A stretch of DNA of 64,000 bases from Trichostrongylus colubriformis (lineage: Eukaryota > Nematoda > Chromadorea > Rhabditida > Trichostrongylidae). The translations under genes were made by a program, and so were the position numbers. The DNA is taken from contig OZ022258.1 of the NCBI GenBank assembly GCA_963978905.1, positions 26,788,716 through 26,852,715 of the forward strand. Direction: 5' to 3'. Under the pieces are notes generated by a model that was given only the letters and a program-made list of their open reading frames with translations, was not told where the DNA came from and searched no databases. This document shows, one piece after another, positions 46,201 through 61,200 of the stretch (position 1 is its first letter; the number at the start of each line of letters is the position of its first letter).

Positions 46201-49200
46201 TCATTCGCATTCAGTGGATGCAACCGCTTTTACGGTACGCGAAGCGGCTAACTAGCACCAGTTTACGTGCTTGCAATCGTAGCAAGGGAGAGAAAGGCCC
46301 ACACAAGCTAATCTTTCGTTTTCATTCCATAGTTTCTTGAGTATTTATCAATGCTGACATCGTGGATAGTTACCACTCTCCACGGCTTATCGCCCTTTGT
46401 TCGTGTTTTCAGTGCTAGCGGATCCGGTCGGATTCGTTGTAGAACGCGCCATGTATGGGGCTTCCATCGACAATGCATCATAACTGTGAACAAGGTATCA
46501 GGATCGACCCGTACCACAGCATAAGTTATGCCCGTTTCGTTACGGAAGCTTGGTACCTTGTTCACAGCCAACCATTTTAAAGAGGACCAAGAGAACAGCG
46601 TCCGCTTTGACTCGGTTTATCCTTTGCGTTGTCCAAACCTTTCCTCTCTACAATAGCTCCTTAAAGTAATCGTGCACGGCAGAAGAGATTATTCTGTTGC
46701 CCATATATTCATGTTGCATGTGCTCCATAAGGACAGCATGCAGAATTTCACACGAAAAAGTGAGAATCTCTAATTAACAGCTCCTCGAAGTGGCGGCCGA
46801 GGAATCGTAGCCCATTTGTCTGAGACGCATAAAGGGAAGAGAACATTACGTAAGTAGTCCTACTCTACTTCTCCAACGGCAGCGGACGGTGGGACAGGGT
46901 ACTTCTTCGGAGTACCAGCCCTCTCGGCCTCCACTTTAAGAAGCTGTATCTTTGTCGGATTCTCACTTTTTCGAGTGAAACATTGCATGCGGCCCTCATT
47001 AGTAAGTATAGCATAAATATATGGATAATAAATATATCTGAGATGGGAAACTCATTTTCTGCTCACAATTATTTGAAGTACATATCTTTAAACTTTTGTG
47101 CCTTGTCTTGTGAAGTGTTCCCTTGTGAGATGCCTCTTTCTGTGTATCTTTGGAGATTTTTAAGTGCAGATCAGTTCATACATTAGTTCCGAATTTGAAC
47201 TAAGTGAGTCTTTCAATCTCTCCTTTACACTTTGGACCCTCAGCCTAAAGAATTTTGTTGGTCATTGCCTACATCAACGATTACGACCCCCTCACCTCCC
47301 AGCGAACTAAATACGACCTCTCCATGTCGGGAATTCCTCAACGGCGGCTTGAACGTGACCAGAGGGTTGCAGTCTGAGAATTCGCGATAGCAATAGCAAC
47401 TTACTTACTCTCTTCGGAACCGAAAGTAGCAAGTTTCCATATTTGTAATCACCATTACAAACTCTATCGATATAGTTAAGTCTCCATTCGAAGTTCCGTG
47501 TCAAGTTGAATCTCTCTCCTAGTTAGTGAACTCTCTTTAGTAATCCCTCACAACTAAGGTGGCACAGGAAAGTGCGAGTTCCATGTACATAGAAAGGGAC
47601 AAAAATATGTTGTGCACGTAGATTTGATAGGGAGAAGCATCTAAGCATGGATTATGAACAATACCTAGGAATGAGCCTCCTATGCAGACTACTCGCTTCC
47701 CTTCGGCATGTTTAGCGATAGCGTTTGCTTCATGTGGAACACGAAGTGTGTAAATGTTCTGAAATGTCAGAGAACAGGCTCCTGAATAACCACAGAGCTT
47801 GCAAAACAAAGGGAAACTATTGCACATTGCTTTAGAAAATATTCCGGGACACTTAATAAGGAAGAGTGGTGCAAAAGAACTGTTTTTCAACTGCTTGAAC
47901 CTAGTCCCATGCAGTCCTTTCTTTGGTATAAGCAGTAAAGGGGCGTTCTCCCGTCTCTTTCGCTCTCGGCCTCTGATCCTGTTAAAAAACCATCACTTCA
48001 TCTGTAAGCACACATATACAGACACATCTTTCGGATAAAAAAGAATTACGAAACAAAACTTCGAAATCCAGTACAACTGTTGTGTGTCCAAAGGCACACT
48101 CGACGATCACGAGATCAGTCACCTTAGGTCCTTGGACGACTGACCCTTGGGTAACTATCCAGGATGCATCTTCCTCGCACCGCCTTTGTGCGCTATCAAG
48201 GTGCTACTCTGCTGGAACCTACTCCGACACCACACATATTGCTCAGTCAACCAATTAGGGAGCTTACGTGGGTGTGGTCGGAGTGGGTTCGAGCAGGTGA
48301 AGCGCCGTGATGGTGCACCGTGACGGCGCGAAAAAGTTGCATCCTAGAGCAAGGGGTTACTGCCCCAATAAAATAAGTCGACCCGTGTAGTTATTACGGA
48401 GTCTACATCAGGGTTCTTAGAAGAATATGGAATGTGTGACGAGGAGCAAAAGGATGAGATAAAGACTGTCCAACTGGTGGGAAACCTACCTTCAAGTCCG
48501 CACCCGGGACATCTAGTTTCTTTGGTACAACACCAAGTGCCAATACAAGCTTACTGTATCGCCACCTTTTTCCCGTGGACATGGCGACGCTGCGACGGTT
48601 GCTATCGAATCCATGGACCTGTACAAATCTTATGGTTGAACAAGCACAGCTGGAATAAAACCCTCGACAATTGGAAACAGGATGGTGCGTAAGTTTTGTG
48701 CCACTTTCAAAATTTATTGTGGTTTCGCTGCTTTTGAGCTCTTTTGAAGCTACAATTACCGTAGTGTTTGGAGCATGCTTCGATCACTTACTTAGAAAGT
48801 ATATGAATTGGCCTCGCTATATTATGGCAAGAATGAGCTTAAATTCATCACCCACATTTCAAACCATAATTTATTACAAGTGTCTTCAGAACTCCTAGTT
48901 GAAGAATCACGAGCTATTACCTATGTCACAATCAGCATCCATTACTCTACAGTGTTCCGGTTCTTTATCGGTTTGGTTCAAGAGATGCGAATCTTATTGT
49001 CCACAATTTTACCCTCAAGGCAATTGGCAGACCATCATGTGGCGGAGGCTTTCAGGTTAAGGAGTTACGCACGTTACCACTTTAGAGTGTCAGACGAGGC
49101 AACAGTGTGAGGGGTTAGGAAACTCTGTTATATTAACCTTAGATCAAAAGATCTGCAAGACATTATAATTGAAAGTAAAAAATGGGCATTCTCTCTTAAC

Positions 49201-52200
49201 GATGAGAAGGTTCTCTACTGACACTGCTGTGGGAATTTCTCTCTACGTGTAGCAGTAATTGGTTTCAGGTCATATTTATGTGCTCCAGATTTTCACGGAA
49301 ATGTCACAATGAGAGCACAACTATCATGGCACACATTTCCAGTAGCTATTTTACACTTGCTTTCATCGAAAAAGACGCATGTGTCGCAAGTTTTCTGCAC
49401 CAACCTAGTACATGAAAGTGACCTATATCGAAGTAAAATGTTGGAACGGTTTTTCGAAAGGTGTGAATAATGCAGTGATTGTAATAATGAAATGATTAAA
49501 TTCTAATGATAAAGGACTATGCGTGAGTAGTTATATTCAATTTTGTGCACCCTTAATTCGAAAATGAAGGGATTATTAAAAAGGATTTTATTTGGAAAAG
49601 AGGGTCCTAAAACAGAGAGGCTCGTTTCACAGGAACCCTTAGACGGAAATCAAACTTACTTACTTAGGATACTTAGTTGCCCTTAGTCAGTTGGGGGCAG
49701 CTGGGGGCACACGTCTTCCATCGCTGTCGTTCCTTCCGACTTGAGACCAGTGTTCGTGGGGGTGCTGAGCTTCTTAAGCGAGTCGTTCTAGCGCGTTGCG
49801 GGGCGATCGAGCGTCCCCTTGACGTCTCGCGGGTACCAGAAGGTCGTTCGGCATGTACATCGGTCATCGGTGAGCCTGGAAATGTGCCCGGCCCATCGCA
49901 GTTCCGCGGTGTCGATGTATGCGACTGCAACCCTGATGCCGGATTGTTGTCGTAGATCCGCGCTGCGTAGTTTCTTCCGATACTGTTCCCTTCTGTTCGT
50001 TTTGAAGAGGCTTCTTCCCAGGGGAGGGCGTGTTTGCATCTCGTGATCATCGTTGCCGTGGTTTTCGTGCTGCTCCATGTCTCAGCGCCATAGCATAGAG
50101 CTGGTAGCACTGTGGAGTCGAATAGGTGGGCTCGGATCTTCGGATAGCTTATCAAATGGGATGCTTCTTTGATGTTTTCCATGGCTGCCCACGCGGCTTT
50201 TCTTCTTCTGCCAATCTCAACGGTTAGCTCATTCGTCATCGTGACGTCTCGGCCCAGGTACACGTAGGGACCCACATCTGGTAGGTTTGCGTTATCGAGG
50301 AGGATTGGCGTCATGTCAGCCCATTGGTTTCGCATCACTTCGGTCTTGCTGGATTCATCTCGAGTCCTATGGCTTTGCTGGCCTCGTTGAGTTCGTCGAG
50401 CATCTGTTGGAGCTCGACGGCTGATCAGGACGATGTCGTTCGCAAATAGGTTGGAGAACTTGTTGCCGTCAATACGGACGCCTTTGTTGAACCAGTCGAG
50501 ATTCGTCATGGCATGTTGGAGGGAAGCGGTGAACAGTTTGGGAGAAATGGTATCTCCCTGCTCACTCCTTTGCCGATCGGAATCAGCCGTTCCTTGTGGT
50601 ACATGGCGATGCTCGTCGTCATTCCGCGATTGGATTACTCGAAAATGTTGATATACTTTTGCTCGGCGCTAGCTGCTGCGAGGACATTACACTGCACTCG
50701 TTTCGACTCTGTCGAACGCTTTAATGTAGTCGCTGTGCTTCTCGATAAGTTGGGTGAGGGCATAGATATGGTCGGCGCATGCCTAGCCTTTGTAGAATCC
50801 GGCCTGCTCCACTGGTTGGAATTCGTCTAGCGTTCGTTCGAGCCGGTTGAGCAGTACTTTGGAGAATAGTTTGTGGAGCTGCGACAAAAGGGCGATCGGC
50901 CGGTAGTTTTTGATGTCGTCTCTTTCGCCTTACTTGAAGATGAGAACAGTCTCCCGTCTTCCATAGCACCAAAATTGTGCCTTCTTCGAGATACCGATTG
51001 AATCCCACTGCGAGGTCGTGGATGATGGTGTCGCCGCACGCCTCCAAAGTGTCTCCGCTTATTCTGACAGGTCAAGGGGCCGTCTTTGGTTTCAGCTGTC
51101 TGATGGCGTGACGAATTTCTGATGGCACGGTGTCGGCGACGTCTTCGCTGGAGGGCTGGACGGCCTACTGATGACGGTTCTGGAGCAGAAGAGGTCGGTG
51201 TAGAACCTCTGAGCGGCATCTTCGATCTTCGATCGGCTTGGAGGTGCCCGTTCTGGTCTCGTATTGCTGTAATAAGCGTACGTGTCGTCGCCAGACTCTG
51301 CTTGCATCTCTTGAAGCCTGCTTTTTTCACGGCGCTCTCCTTTGGCTTAGCGTTTCTGAATCTTCGTATGGATTCCTGACTGCGACGACGGGATGCCTTG
51401 TTTATCGTCAGCTTCTCTATAACTATAGCCGTCGGTTCGTGATGATCTCGACTCTCTTCTCGGCAAGCTTTGGGCCATGACATCAAGACGGTCTCATGAC
51501 GTAGAAGATCTTTCGGCAGCTGTCGATGCACATCGGAGGATGTTATGGCAAATCCTCCAATGTGTATCGACAGCTGCTGAAAGATCGTTTCGCACGAGCC
51601 TCTGTGGTCTTCAGTGAGGGAAGTGAGAGAAAAAACAATATTTTTCGTATGTATGACTACATAAAATTTAATCTTTTGAATATAAGTTTGTGAATGTCAT
51701 TCCTATTCATTTGAAAGATTACATTGAAAAAATGTGCTTGCAAAATAATGCTCGAGGAATTTCGATCTGTGTTTGTCTATATCAAGCGTAATAGGGGACC
51801 CTTCTCCACTTATATGTGGTGAGGAGCACTCCTGATCTCACGGGATATCCCGTTCATGACTCAACAAAAAGTTCACCAGTTCGTCTGTGCATCCGGTCGC
51901 TATAGAGCGCAACATTCATCAAAAATCGCTGGACGTACAGCCGCGGTGATTTCTTTCCGCCTGCCGCTTCTGAGTCCTTCGAACTCAGAATAGGAGATAT
52001 AATGCTTTCGACAAGTGAATTCAATCTCAAGTTTCTTCCCGCGCTAATACTACTTCCTTGACATGGTAGTGCTCCATCCCTCTCTTGAAGATATTTGGTC
52101 GCATTGACACCCACCCCTCTCCACCCTACTTTCTACTCATGGAAGGAAGCTATTGCTTATAACACTTTCCCAGTCTCCTTCCTACTGGACCGGTTAGATG

Positions 52201-55200
52201 CTGCGGCTACACTTTGCGAGGAGAGTTCATTTTCGCTGTTCTCATCGCTAAGAAGTTTATTACGATTCCCAATATTTCTTTTTTTGCCGTAGCCCGTGAT
52301 GCGAAGGTCACAAGAGTCCTGATTTATGGGCACTGCATATCGCAAGACGCTTTTGCCCATAACTCAGCATCCTTTCATTGGACTTATTCTCGTCATCGGC
52401 AGTCTCGTGAGTTATCTGTATTTCTTTTGATTATTTAAAGGAATCGTCCACGGAAAATGAATTTTTGTGTTACCCATATATTTATGTTGTATTTGCCTAA
52501 TGTTGGCCTCATGCAAAATTTCACGCGAAAAAATGTGAATCTGGCTGAGATACAGCACCACAAAGTGTCCCAGTGGGCGGGGCCTCCGTGTAAAAGCCTC
52601 GTCCCGTCTTCCGCCACCGTTGGGAACGGAGATTGGGACTGTTTACGTAACCTTCTGTTCCTACAATGCGTCTCCGACCACGGCGGACGCGGTACGAGGC
52701 TTTTACACGGAGGCCCCGCCCACTGGGACCGCACTTTGTGGTGCTGTATCTCAGCCAGATTCACATTTTTTCGCGTGAAATTTTGCATGAGGCCAACATT
52801 AGGCAAATACAACATAAATATATGGGTAACACAAAAACTCATTTTCCGTGGACGATTCCTTTGAGCATATTCTCTGAATGCATATGTGGATGTGCACCCT
52901 TACATCACGATTTAGCAGAGCGGCATGTTGTTGTAGTTGAGCCTTGAAGGATTACACGGCAACTTTTTATCCTCTTTTTTCATGTGGTGGACTTGCAATA
53001 TCACGTTTCCATTTCTTTGTTACTAACGATTATCACTGTTTTCGTTTCGTTAGTTAGGGAATACATGCTGTAGGTTGGACTGGACGGAAGGACCGTCGAT
53101 TATTTGCTGGCTACCTTTTCTGTTAATCTACCGTCACGAGATGGGTCATCTCGGGGCACTGGTGAGGAGGAATACGCATGGGATATGTTGACAGAAGTAA
53201 CTCAGCGATGTGCTTCGGCGATGGTAGCAAAAACTAGAATTTGATTTTGATGTTTTTGATTTTTGATAAGTGCTGTTTATCGCCGCAGCTCGCGATGCGA
53301 AAGTTACTACAAGGATGCTGAGTTATGGGCAAAAGCTTCGGTGTCGGACGGGACACCTCATCCGAGAATTTGAGTTTCTGCGAATGTACACCATTAACAG
53401 TACGGCTTATCTTTGCCGCTGCTTCTCTACGCACAACCTATGGCTGACTTTGCTGACTGTGACATATTACTACCTCGTTCGGGAGCTGTTGCGGTTTTCG
53501 ACCTCTAACTTCAAATGCGCATATCTCTGCTCATACAAAATTTTATCAATCTAGCTTGGGAACATAAGGATCAACGTAATTTTTGAAAGATATCAACGTA
53601 ATTTTTGAAAGATACGAACATGTTCTTTTTGGTTGCCCAGAAGTTCTAGGATCCAGAAGGGACAAATTCCTTGGAAGCCGCTTCAACATTGTGTTGGGCT
53701 CAAAGCATTCCTCCCGAAGAAAACTATTCATGAAGTTGTGGAAGGGGTAATCGGTGGAGCCAGGCTAGTTCAGCGTGGTTTTTCGTAACCCCACTCATTT
53801 AATTTTTTCAGGGTTGCCTTTGCGACATGGTGTCGTGCGTTATCGTCAAGAATGACAGATTCCTCATTATTAGCCGTTTCTGTGCTGATAATCTACAGTT
53901 TGCAACGTACCCGCCGAGTTACAGCATTTCTCAACCGTAATAGTCTCGCCCGGATTCATGAGAGTGTGCTTTCCACGCCCACCTATTCAGTAAATGTGTT
54001 GCATAAATGTAAAAATTCACGACAACCGACTCGAAAGATTATGATGAACAGATAACTGGTGATGGACCGCCTGTGAAATCAATATGGGCTTAAAGCAAGT
54101 ATCAATAATGCAAACTATCGGGTAAAATTCGAAAGCTATCGTGAGCAGCACTGGAAATCACCTCGATCATTTTCCTGTAAAAGCATTCAAAGTCACAAGC
54201 TTAGTTTGCTTGATTTCCTGGGGTAGATAACCCTGCATAGCGCATCCGAGCTAGCCACGCCCAACTGAGCGAACCAAAATTGGCACTGGATGTAGCTTTT
54301 GCGATGTGGCTTCTTCGTGTTAATAAAATCTCGTAAACGATTGCGTCAAGTTATAATAACATGTAAAGTGCGGCAAAGTTACTGACCGCCTGACGAGCCT
54401 CAACATGCCAACTAGGAAGGAGGTATCAATATGAATTTTGCAAAAAGTGTAGATGGTGCAAAATTCTCAAGTTTGGGTCCCGTACACGTTGACGAAGACT
54501 GCGATGGGGGGGGGGGGGAGTATGCCCTCAGTCACAGATGACCTTTGAGCAAATCTTCCGTCGTCAAAGTAGACTTCATAGGATCGATAAAATATGAGTA
54601 ATGTGAGCATTGCCCTCCAAGATACTTTGAAAGGACACCAGTCTAGTGGATAGTGTATCACATTGGTGGTCATTGCTAAGAAGTGGTGAAGCCAGGAGGC
54701 CCTCCTGCGATCACTCTACTTCTGGTTCAGGATTCAGAGCAGCGAACTGCTGGAAGTGTTCCGATCGGATTTTCATTGAGATATGACCCGAGGATGTATG
54801 TGTCTACTGACCTCATCGTCAGTCATGCTGATTGGTTTGACTCGAACATCTCGACTTTGTGGAATTTCAGTACTCCGCCACACCCTTTCGCAGAAACGTC
54901 CTGGATGTTAGGCTGCTCGACTGGTCCGCTTCAACCCTCCTGAAGCCGAATTCACACAGCTCCTCACAGTTCATTTGCTGCTCCTAAAACTTTTCCATGA
55001 CGATCACCTGCAACCCAAGATAGACTCCTTCCATCGCCTCGTCAGTATGTTCAAGCCAGAGGGGGTGGAGTGCATTGTTACGACCGGTTAGGCCAGGACA
55101 GGTTGCGCGGCGGACACGCCCATTTGCGCGCGGCGGATTGCAATCAGGTAGAGACAGGTAAAAACAAGTCGCCAGAGCTCCTCCCCTAAAAAGACTCAGG

Positions 55201-58200
55201 CAAATCTGGGAGAGCCCAGACGGCGAAGGACACGCCACCAAACGGACAATTCGCGAAGCGTCGGCGCGCGCGGTGACCCGATTCAGTGCCGGCCTCTAGA
55301 AATTGGAACACTTGCAACTCACTCAAGCCAGAGGTGGTGATAACGGGTGTTTGTTGGGAAGTTTTGTTGATCAGTAAAATTCTTGTGGGGACCTCTTTTG
55401 TCATCAGCATGGTGAAGCTGTGTCAGGCGGTCAATAGTTTCATAGAGCAGATAGAGACTGAAATGGTAGAGGTGAAAGGAAGAAACGATTGATACAGTTG
55501 AGCATATCATCAAGCCAAAATTTGCTACAGATCTCATCTGTGTCCAGCAAACCTTATTTCTGCTGTTTCTGGGAATTCTGCTTCACTTTTTATACTGGTG
55601 AGTGAATCAGCACATCTAATTCCATTAGGTCACAATAACGCACATTATTTATTGAGAAGTGTGCATTCGAATGATATGCAATAAAATAATTGCTCACCTG
55701 GGTATTCATCATAACTAGGATGTGATTGTCACTGTAAAAGTCGTCATTTCTGAATCGTATTGCTTGCGCGTCAGTTCCTGGCCTCTGAAAAAATCACAAT
55801 CAGCATGATCCACCAACAAAACTAGTTTATAATCTGGCATATTGCAGTTATGTAGTGCCACTTCGAAATACTCGGTGCTCTTTAAATCCGGTCAATCCCG
55901 TAACAACTTCCATCCATTAGGCAACGATTACATCTGGTTTCTAATCTAGCGGTCTAGTCTCGGAAATGCTCGGTGTTCCAAACCTTAGTCAGCAAAACAC
56001 GGTTGTACGGCTGTATTCCTTCACTAGTAACTATAATAATCGGAGACTGACAGCCATTCATTCTAACGTGCTCTACAAAAGTAGAAGCACTGATACCTGC
56101 AAAGGAAAAAAAATTAAGGTTACGCACGGGAAATCGCATGGTGAGAGAGAAAAACGTGAAATGAGGATACGCAATCGACCTGTGTTATTATACGAAGGTA
56201 CGAGGAGAGTGCTCTCGGTGCTACGAGTAATATTGAGTGGAGAGACATGTATACTATAAATAAAGGCACAGCGCTTTAACAGACTTATCATCCTGCAGCT
56301 CAAGCTAAAGGGCTCGTTTCCACTCGGTTATTTCGGCGGTTCTACACAGCTGTCTGCCCAAATGGCCGCGTAGAGGTGTGAACAGGACACTCAAGTTCTT
56401 TTGCTTCTTTTTCGATAGCTAAGATCTCGATGCGAACGGTGCAACTGCGCAAGAGTTACTGCTTTTGTTGCAAATTGCTCGTGCGAGGGTCGTGGATACC
56501 ACGAGCTCCAGAGGCTTGACCCTGTTCGGGAGACCATAACCTTACGAATTGGCGTTTTATGACGCCAAGAATGCTGGAAAGACTTGAAAAGTCTTTTTGC
56601 GCTGAATTGTTTCTCCGTTTGAACAAATTTTTCTTTGGTTTCGTAGGCTAGATCAATTTTCCGGTTTACAAACAACACCTAGTTGTAGTAGAATTGCTTT
56701 CACTCTTGTTTCGCACTGCTATATGAAAGTTCCATGTAGGTCTCACTCACCTCCTCCCACTATAACGATAGGATCATCATGGCGTGTCTGTAGAAACTTC
56801 GGCATTCGAGTTCTTCTTATGTTTTGCAACTGCTTTTCGGTAGTGGTAAGAACAATGTTGCCATCCTGTTCTTTAACCTGCGAACCACTTCATAATTTCT
56901 ATTTAAGTGTTGCCTTGACCTATTGAAACTCCGCTACGGAGAGAGCTGCGACGTAACAGATTTTTACAACTGCGGTGCCTGGTTATAGCAGTTTTGGAGT
57001 GCGCCATAATGCATAAACACCTACATACATGATGTTGCCATTTTCGCCGCTAGCAAAGAATTTTGTGGCAGTGCACTTAATACGAAACAGACTCCTCGCT
57101 TTCACAGTAAAAACCTCTGCTAAGGTATTCGAAATTTACCGCACCATACATCATGAGCACACACTCATTTATTTCCCGAAGAGCGTGTTTCATACTCAAG
57201 AATGGATCTTTTAAACGAAGGTAGGCAGGAGAAAGGAGATTTGGATCCATAACCCATTCGCAATCGTGTTAGACACCGGTGGCTGACACCAAGTTGACCG
57301 GTTTGGTCCATGTTAGCCACATGTGGCTGATAGAAATTCCATGAACCCCTGATAGCAAATTCTGATATTCAAAAAAAATTTCTTGAGTCAAACAACTGCT
57401 TGCACCCTTCTCCTGTTATCTGGCCATAGACCGGAGGAAGGGGGTCCGTACCCTCATAAAGACCCCCAAAATCGTCAACTGTCAAAAAAATAGTCTGCAC
57501 TACAATTTCACTTATGTGAGTTATGTAGAATGCTGATCACGAATACATGCTCCAATTCTAGTCTCGACGCCAAATTTGTGCCAATTGCGTCAGTGTGTCT
57601 ATATTTCTCATTATATTCGCTGGAATCGGGGTGCTGAATACGAATATGACGTTCATTTCGAGCATCGGCGTCGGTAGACCCCTGAATAAGAGGAGCGTGT
57701 TTGTTTCCATTTTACTTCCGACGCAGACGATGAGCACATCATTTGAGGAGAATCGAGTTCAGAAAAGCGATGCTTATTAGTCTTTTTTCGCCGATTCCAC
57801 GGTTCTGCGTATCCAAAAGGCAGCGTTCATAGAGGTGGAGTTTGCGTCTTTGTGTTGGAAGCTTTTGAACTTTGGAACCTTTAATTCTCTGAACCTCTCG
57901 GCTAAGTGGAGTCTGTTGTTCCACAATTCCACATTTCCACAAAAATGCGAATTCCGCGGATCCAATCGACAGGTATCTGTACCATCTTCCACCATTTCCA
58001 CGGGATGCTGATTTCATTACTATAAACGCTGCCTAAAACCACAGTTTCCCGCTCACACAAGTTGCACTGCCATAAGCGCTGCCTGATGCACTTGGGAAGG
58101 AGAAATGGAGGCACCCTCTCTTCTACTTGCTGTCGCTTGTCACCACAATCACCTTTGTGCCCATTAATATGCAAATTTTGGTCTGAGCCCTAGTGGAATC

Positions 58201-61200
58201 AGAGAAAGCCCTTTCCCCACCTGATGCTTGGGCAAAAATAGGGGGAAGTGCGAGTAAAGTGGAGTGACATTCCCTCTCCCAACTATGATGGTAAACTATC
58301 AGAAAAAACAAAATAGCAATCAAAAGCAAAGAGCAACGAAAATGGCTCCGTGGGATAGTGTTAGCCACATATAACTGACAGCGAGCCGCTGGCCATAATC
58401 GACCCGGTGCCGAAGCGCCATTTTTCGAAAACAGGCGCAATCTAAAATGGGTTTATGTCACTCATTTCCAACACCGTCAAAGGCTGCAATGCGACGAAAC
58501 AGAGAAAAAAGCGAACAAAATCACCTGCTCCGCTGTTGAAGGGATTACCTGGGAATGCCTCACTTTATTTTGACTGCCTCATTTGAATAACTTCAGACTT
58601 CACTGTGAATGAATGATGAGATGTATGCTTTCCAACTACTTAACTTACATGACGACGCTGGTCAGACTTCAGTCGTTGTCGGAATTGGAAAGTGTTGCAT
58701 GTGTAGTTGTTTTGTGTTTACGTCCGTCCCCGCCTTGCGACGATGGTTGCCACAAAATTGCCAAGATCGGATGCCAAGTGCGTCCCTATGTTGATTGCCT
58801 CTCAGGCACCTCCCTTCGGTATGGTCGCCTGTTTCTTGTCGCACTCTTTCTGTGAAACTGGGATCCGCCTTTAAGCCCCGCACCTGCTCGAACCCTCTCC
58901 AACCACACTCATTTTGCTGTAGCAGCGCAAAAAGGGGTCAGCTTCAATAGTTACCCAAGGAGCTGCTGCCACAAGAAGGTAAGTCGATTTATATGGTCAT
59001 AGTAAAGTGTGCCTCCAATCATTGAAGGTTCCGGACGGACCCTGACGAAGTACCTACTTGTCCGTCATGAGAGCAAGAGAAGTCCAGCGAGGCATCTCGG
59101 CCCTAAGGACATGGAGCAACTTGTTTCTCTCTCACAAACTATCGCAAAGCAGCTATCGTGTTGCAAGTTGCTCATGTGTTTGTTCGATGTTTCCCGAGGA
59201 GTCATTAGGAGCGCAATGAACCGAAAGTCGTCACGATATCGCATAACGTGTCTGTCTCATATGATCTTCGATTCCTTGCAAAACACGGCAACGTTTCTAG
59301 CCTTCTACAGTTGACGGAGGTTGAGACTCCGAATTTAGTTCCTCTCTCGTTTGCACGGGCATACTCAGATGACCGTCCCCTCCCTTGATGTCGTTGGTTG
59401 GCGCTGACCACATGCTCGTCGCGCGTACGCGATTCAAGCCCCTCAAGCATATAACTTATGGAAAGGACAATGGAAGCGATGAGGTGGACGCGAAGCCTGA
59501 TGTTTCTCGCATCTTCCACAACTCTCTCGACGGTCTAGCGCGCTTTCCCAGTCACACCCTCCATCCTACCGAGCTCTGGTGCTAAGTCGTCCATCACATT
59601 CTTTTCACGACTTAATTATGCATAGTTAAAGCATCAAGGAATGTCGACTCTTATCAAATGAGCGTTATTGGGGGATCGGCTCTATTTCTTCCCTCATAAT
59701 CATCGTCTCCGATGGGTTCAGCTGAATGCCAACCTCTCTACACTTACAGGGTGAATTGCCTGGCATACGATACACTGATTCGATTTCCGGTGTCACGAGC
59801 ACGATATATCGCGAGTATTTGGTGCCCATCAACCTTCAATATCGTGCTTTTCCACTGCCGCGACTGATGAGGCCGCGTTTATACTTTGCGCACCGACGCC
59901 GACGGCAGTTTGACGCAGCAACGGCGTTAAAATCATGTACCCGCCACCGATCATGGCCCCAAACATTCAAATTTCAAATTCGAATTCGAGTCTTGGCATA
60001 GTGCTCAACTATTTAAATTTTCGAATTCGAATTAGTGAGCTCTCACCACGATCGTCATACTGTAGTGTGTTTGGAATGAACATTTCACAAAAGGAGAAGC
60101 TCCGAATAGTTCGCAGGAAATGGTATCGCCTCGCTGAACCGCTATCCCCACTGTAGAGTGGTAAAATCCTCATCTCTCATGTGCTGAGTAGATACACGAT
60201 AGATGCGTAATGCTATAGTTTTGACTTTCCTAGAGTTATAAGGAAAGTTTTGGCCGGTTTTTCACGCCGACATGTAAAAGCCAAGGTTGAAAGCGCACCA
60301 ACATCAGCGAGCTGACGTGTTGTGCTCCTTAGATATCTGGAAGGTTGATTATAAATATATGCCTTTCTCAAAACTCCATAACATTACTGATTTATTGGGT
60401 ATTCATTTCTGAATTAACTGCACTTCGCAAGTCCTGATTTGGTCGAACAGCAGAGGTAGTAAGTAAAAAAGTGAGTACTGCAGTGAGAGAAGGCACGAAC
60501 CTAACCGGAACAGGAACAATTCATTAGTGGTTCTTTGATCTCCGGAAAAAGAAAGAGGCTTGAAATTCCAGAAGACCGAGGGCCGTTAGTCGAGCACAAG
60601 CGGTTCGCCAATTTCAAAACGTTAAGTGGCTCCTGTAGGCTCAGGAACCATGATGACTGGAGTCCCCTGTTCGATCTAGGCAACCGCAGCCTGTGAAATT
60701 CTAGCACTTCCTTCCGGCCGACCCTTCCATATGGGGCACCAAATTTGAGGGAACGAGGCCAATCCTTGTTGATATTTCTCATAAATCGAAGACCCATGAC
60801 TCAAGGTTTGCCGTAAGGGCTGGGTATATTCGGAAAAGTTAGTCAGGCTACCCCAGCACAGAATTGAGTTCATTTATCGGCCTTGGACTTTCTTTCATAC
60901 TCTTTGCAGCTATTGGAATGCAAGATTTTGACCCTGTCACTGCAGAATACCGACCGCATCGTTACAAATCCACGCCGCAAGAAAGTCTGAGTATGCCTTC
61001 GTGTACGCAGCTAATACGAATTGATCTAACATAGCAAGAGCTGAAAGTGCACCTCCTGATCATACCTCTCCAGGGCATGTGCATTCTAGGTTTTGGCTAG
61101 CGATTAACACCCTATTTGACATTTGAGATTAGTACCCTTTCGGTTTGAGGTGAGTCCATGGCTTGAGCACCGTATTCGCTAAAATTGTTTAAGGTTGGTG

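Noticed and set aside
46308..46571. 87-codon minus-strand frame in gene 2 intron 6
   Set aside because: No recognisable domain, no flanking splice evidence; may be chance.
59205..59519. 104-codon minus-strand frame, considered as an RTE endonuclease remnant
   Set aside because: No clear catalytic motif of the AP endonuclease; similarity too weak.
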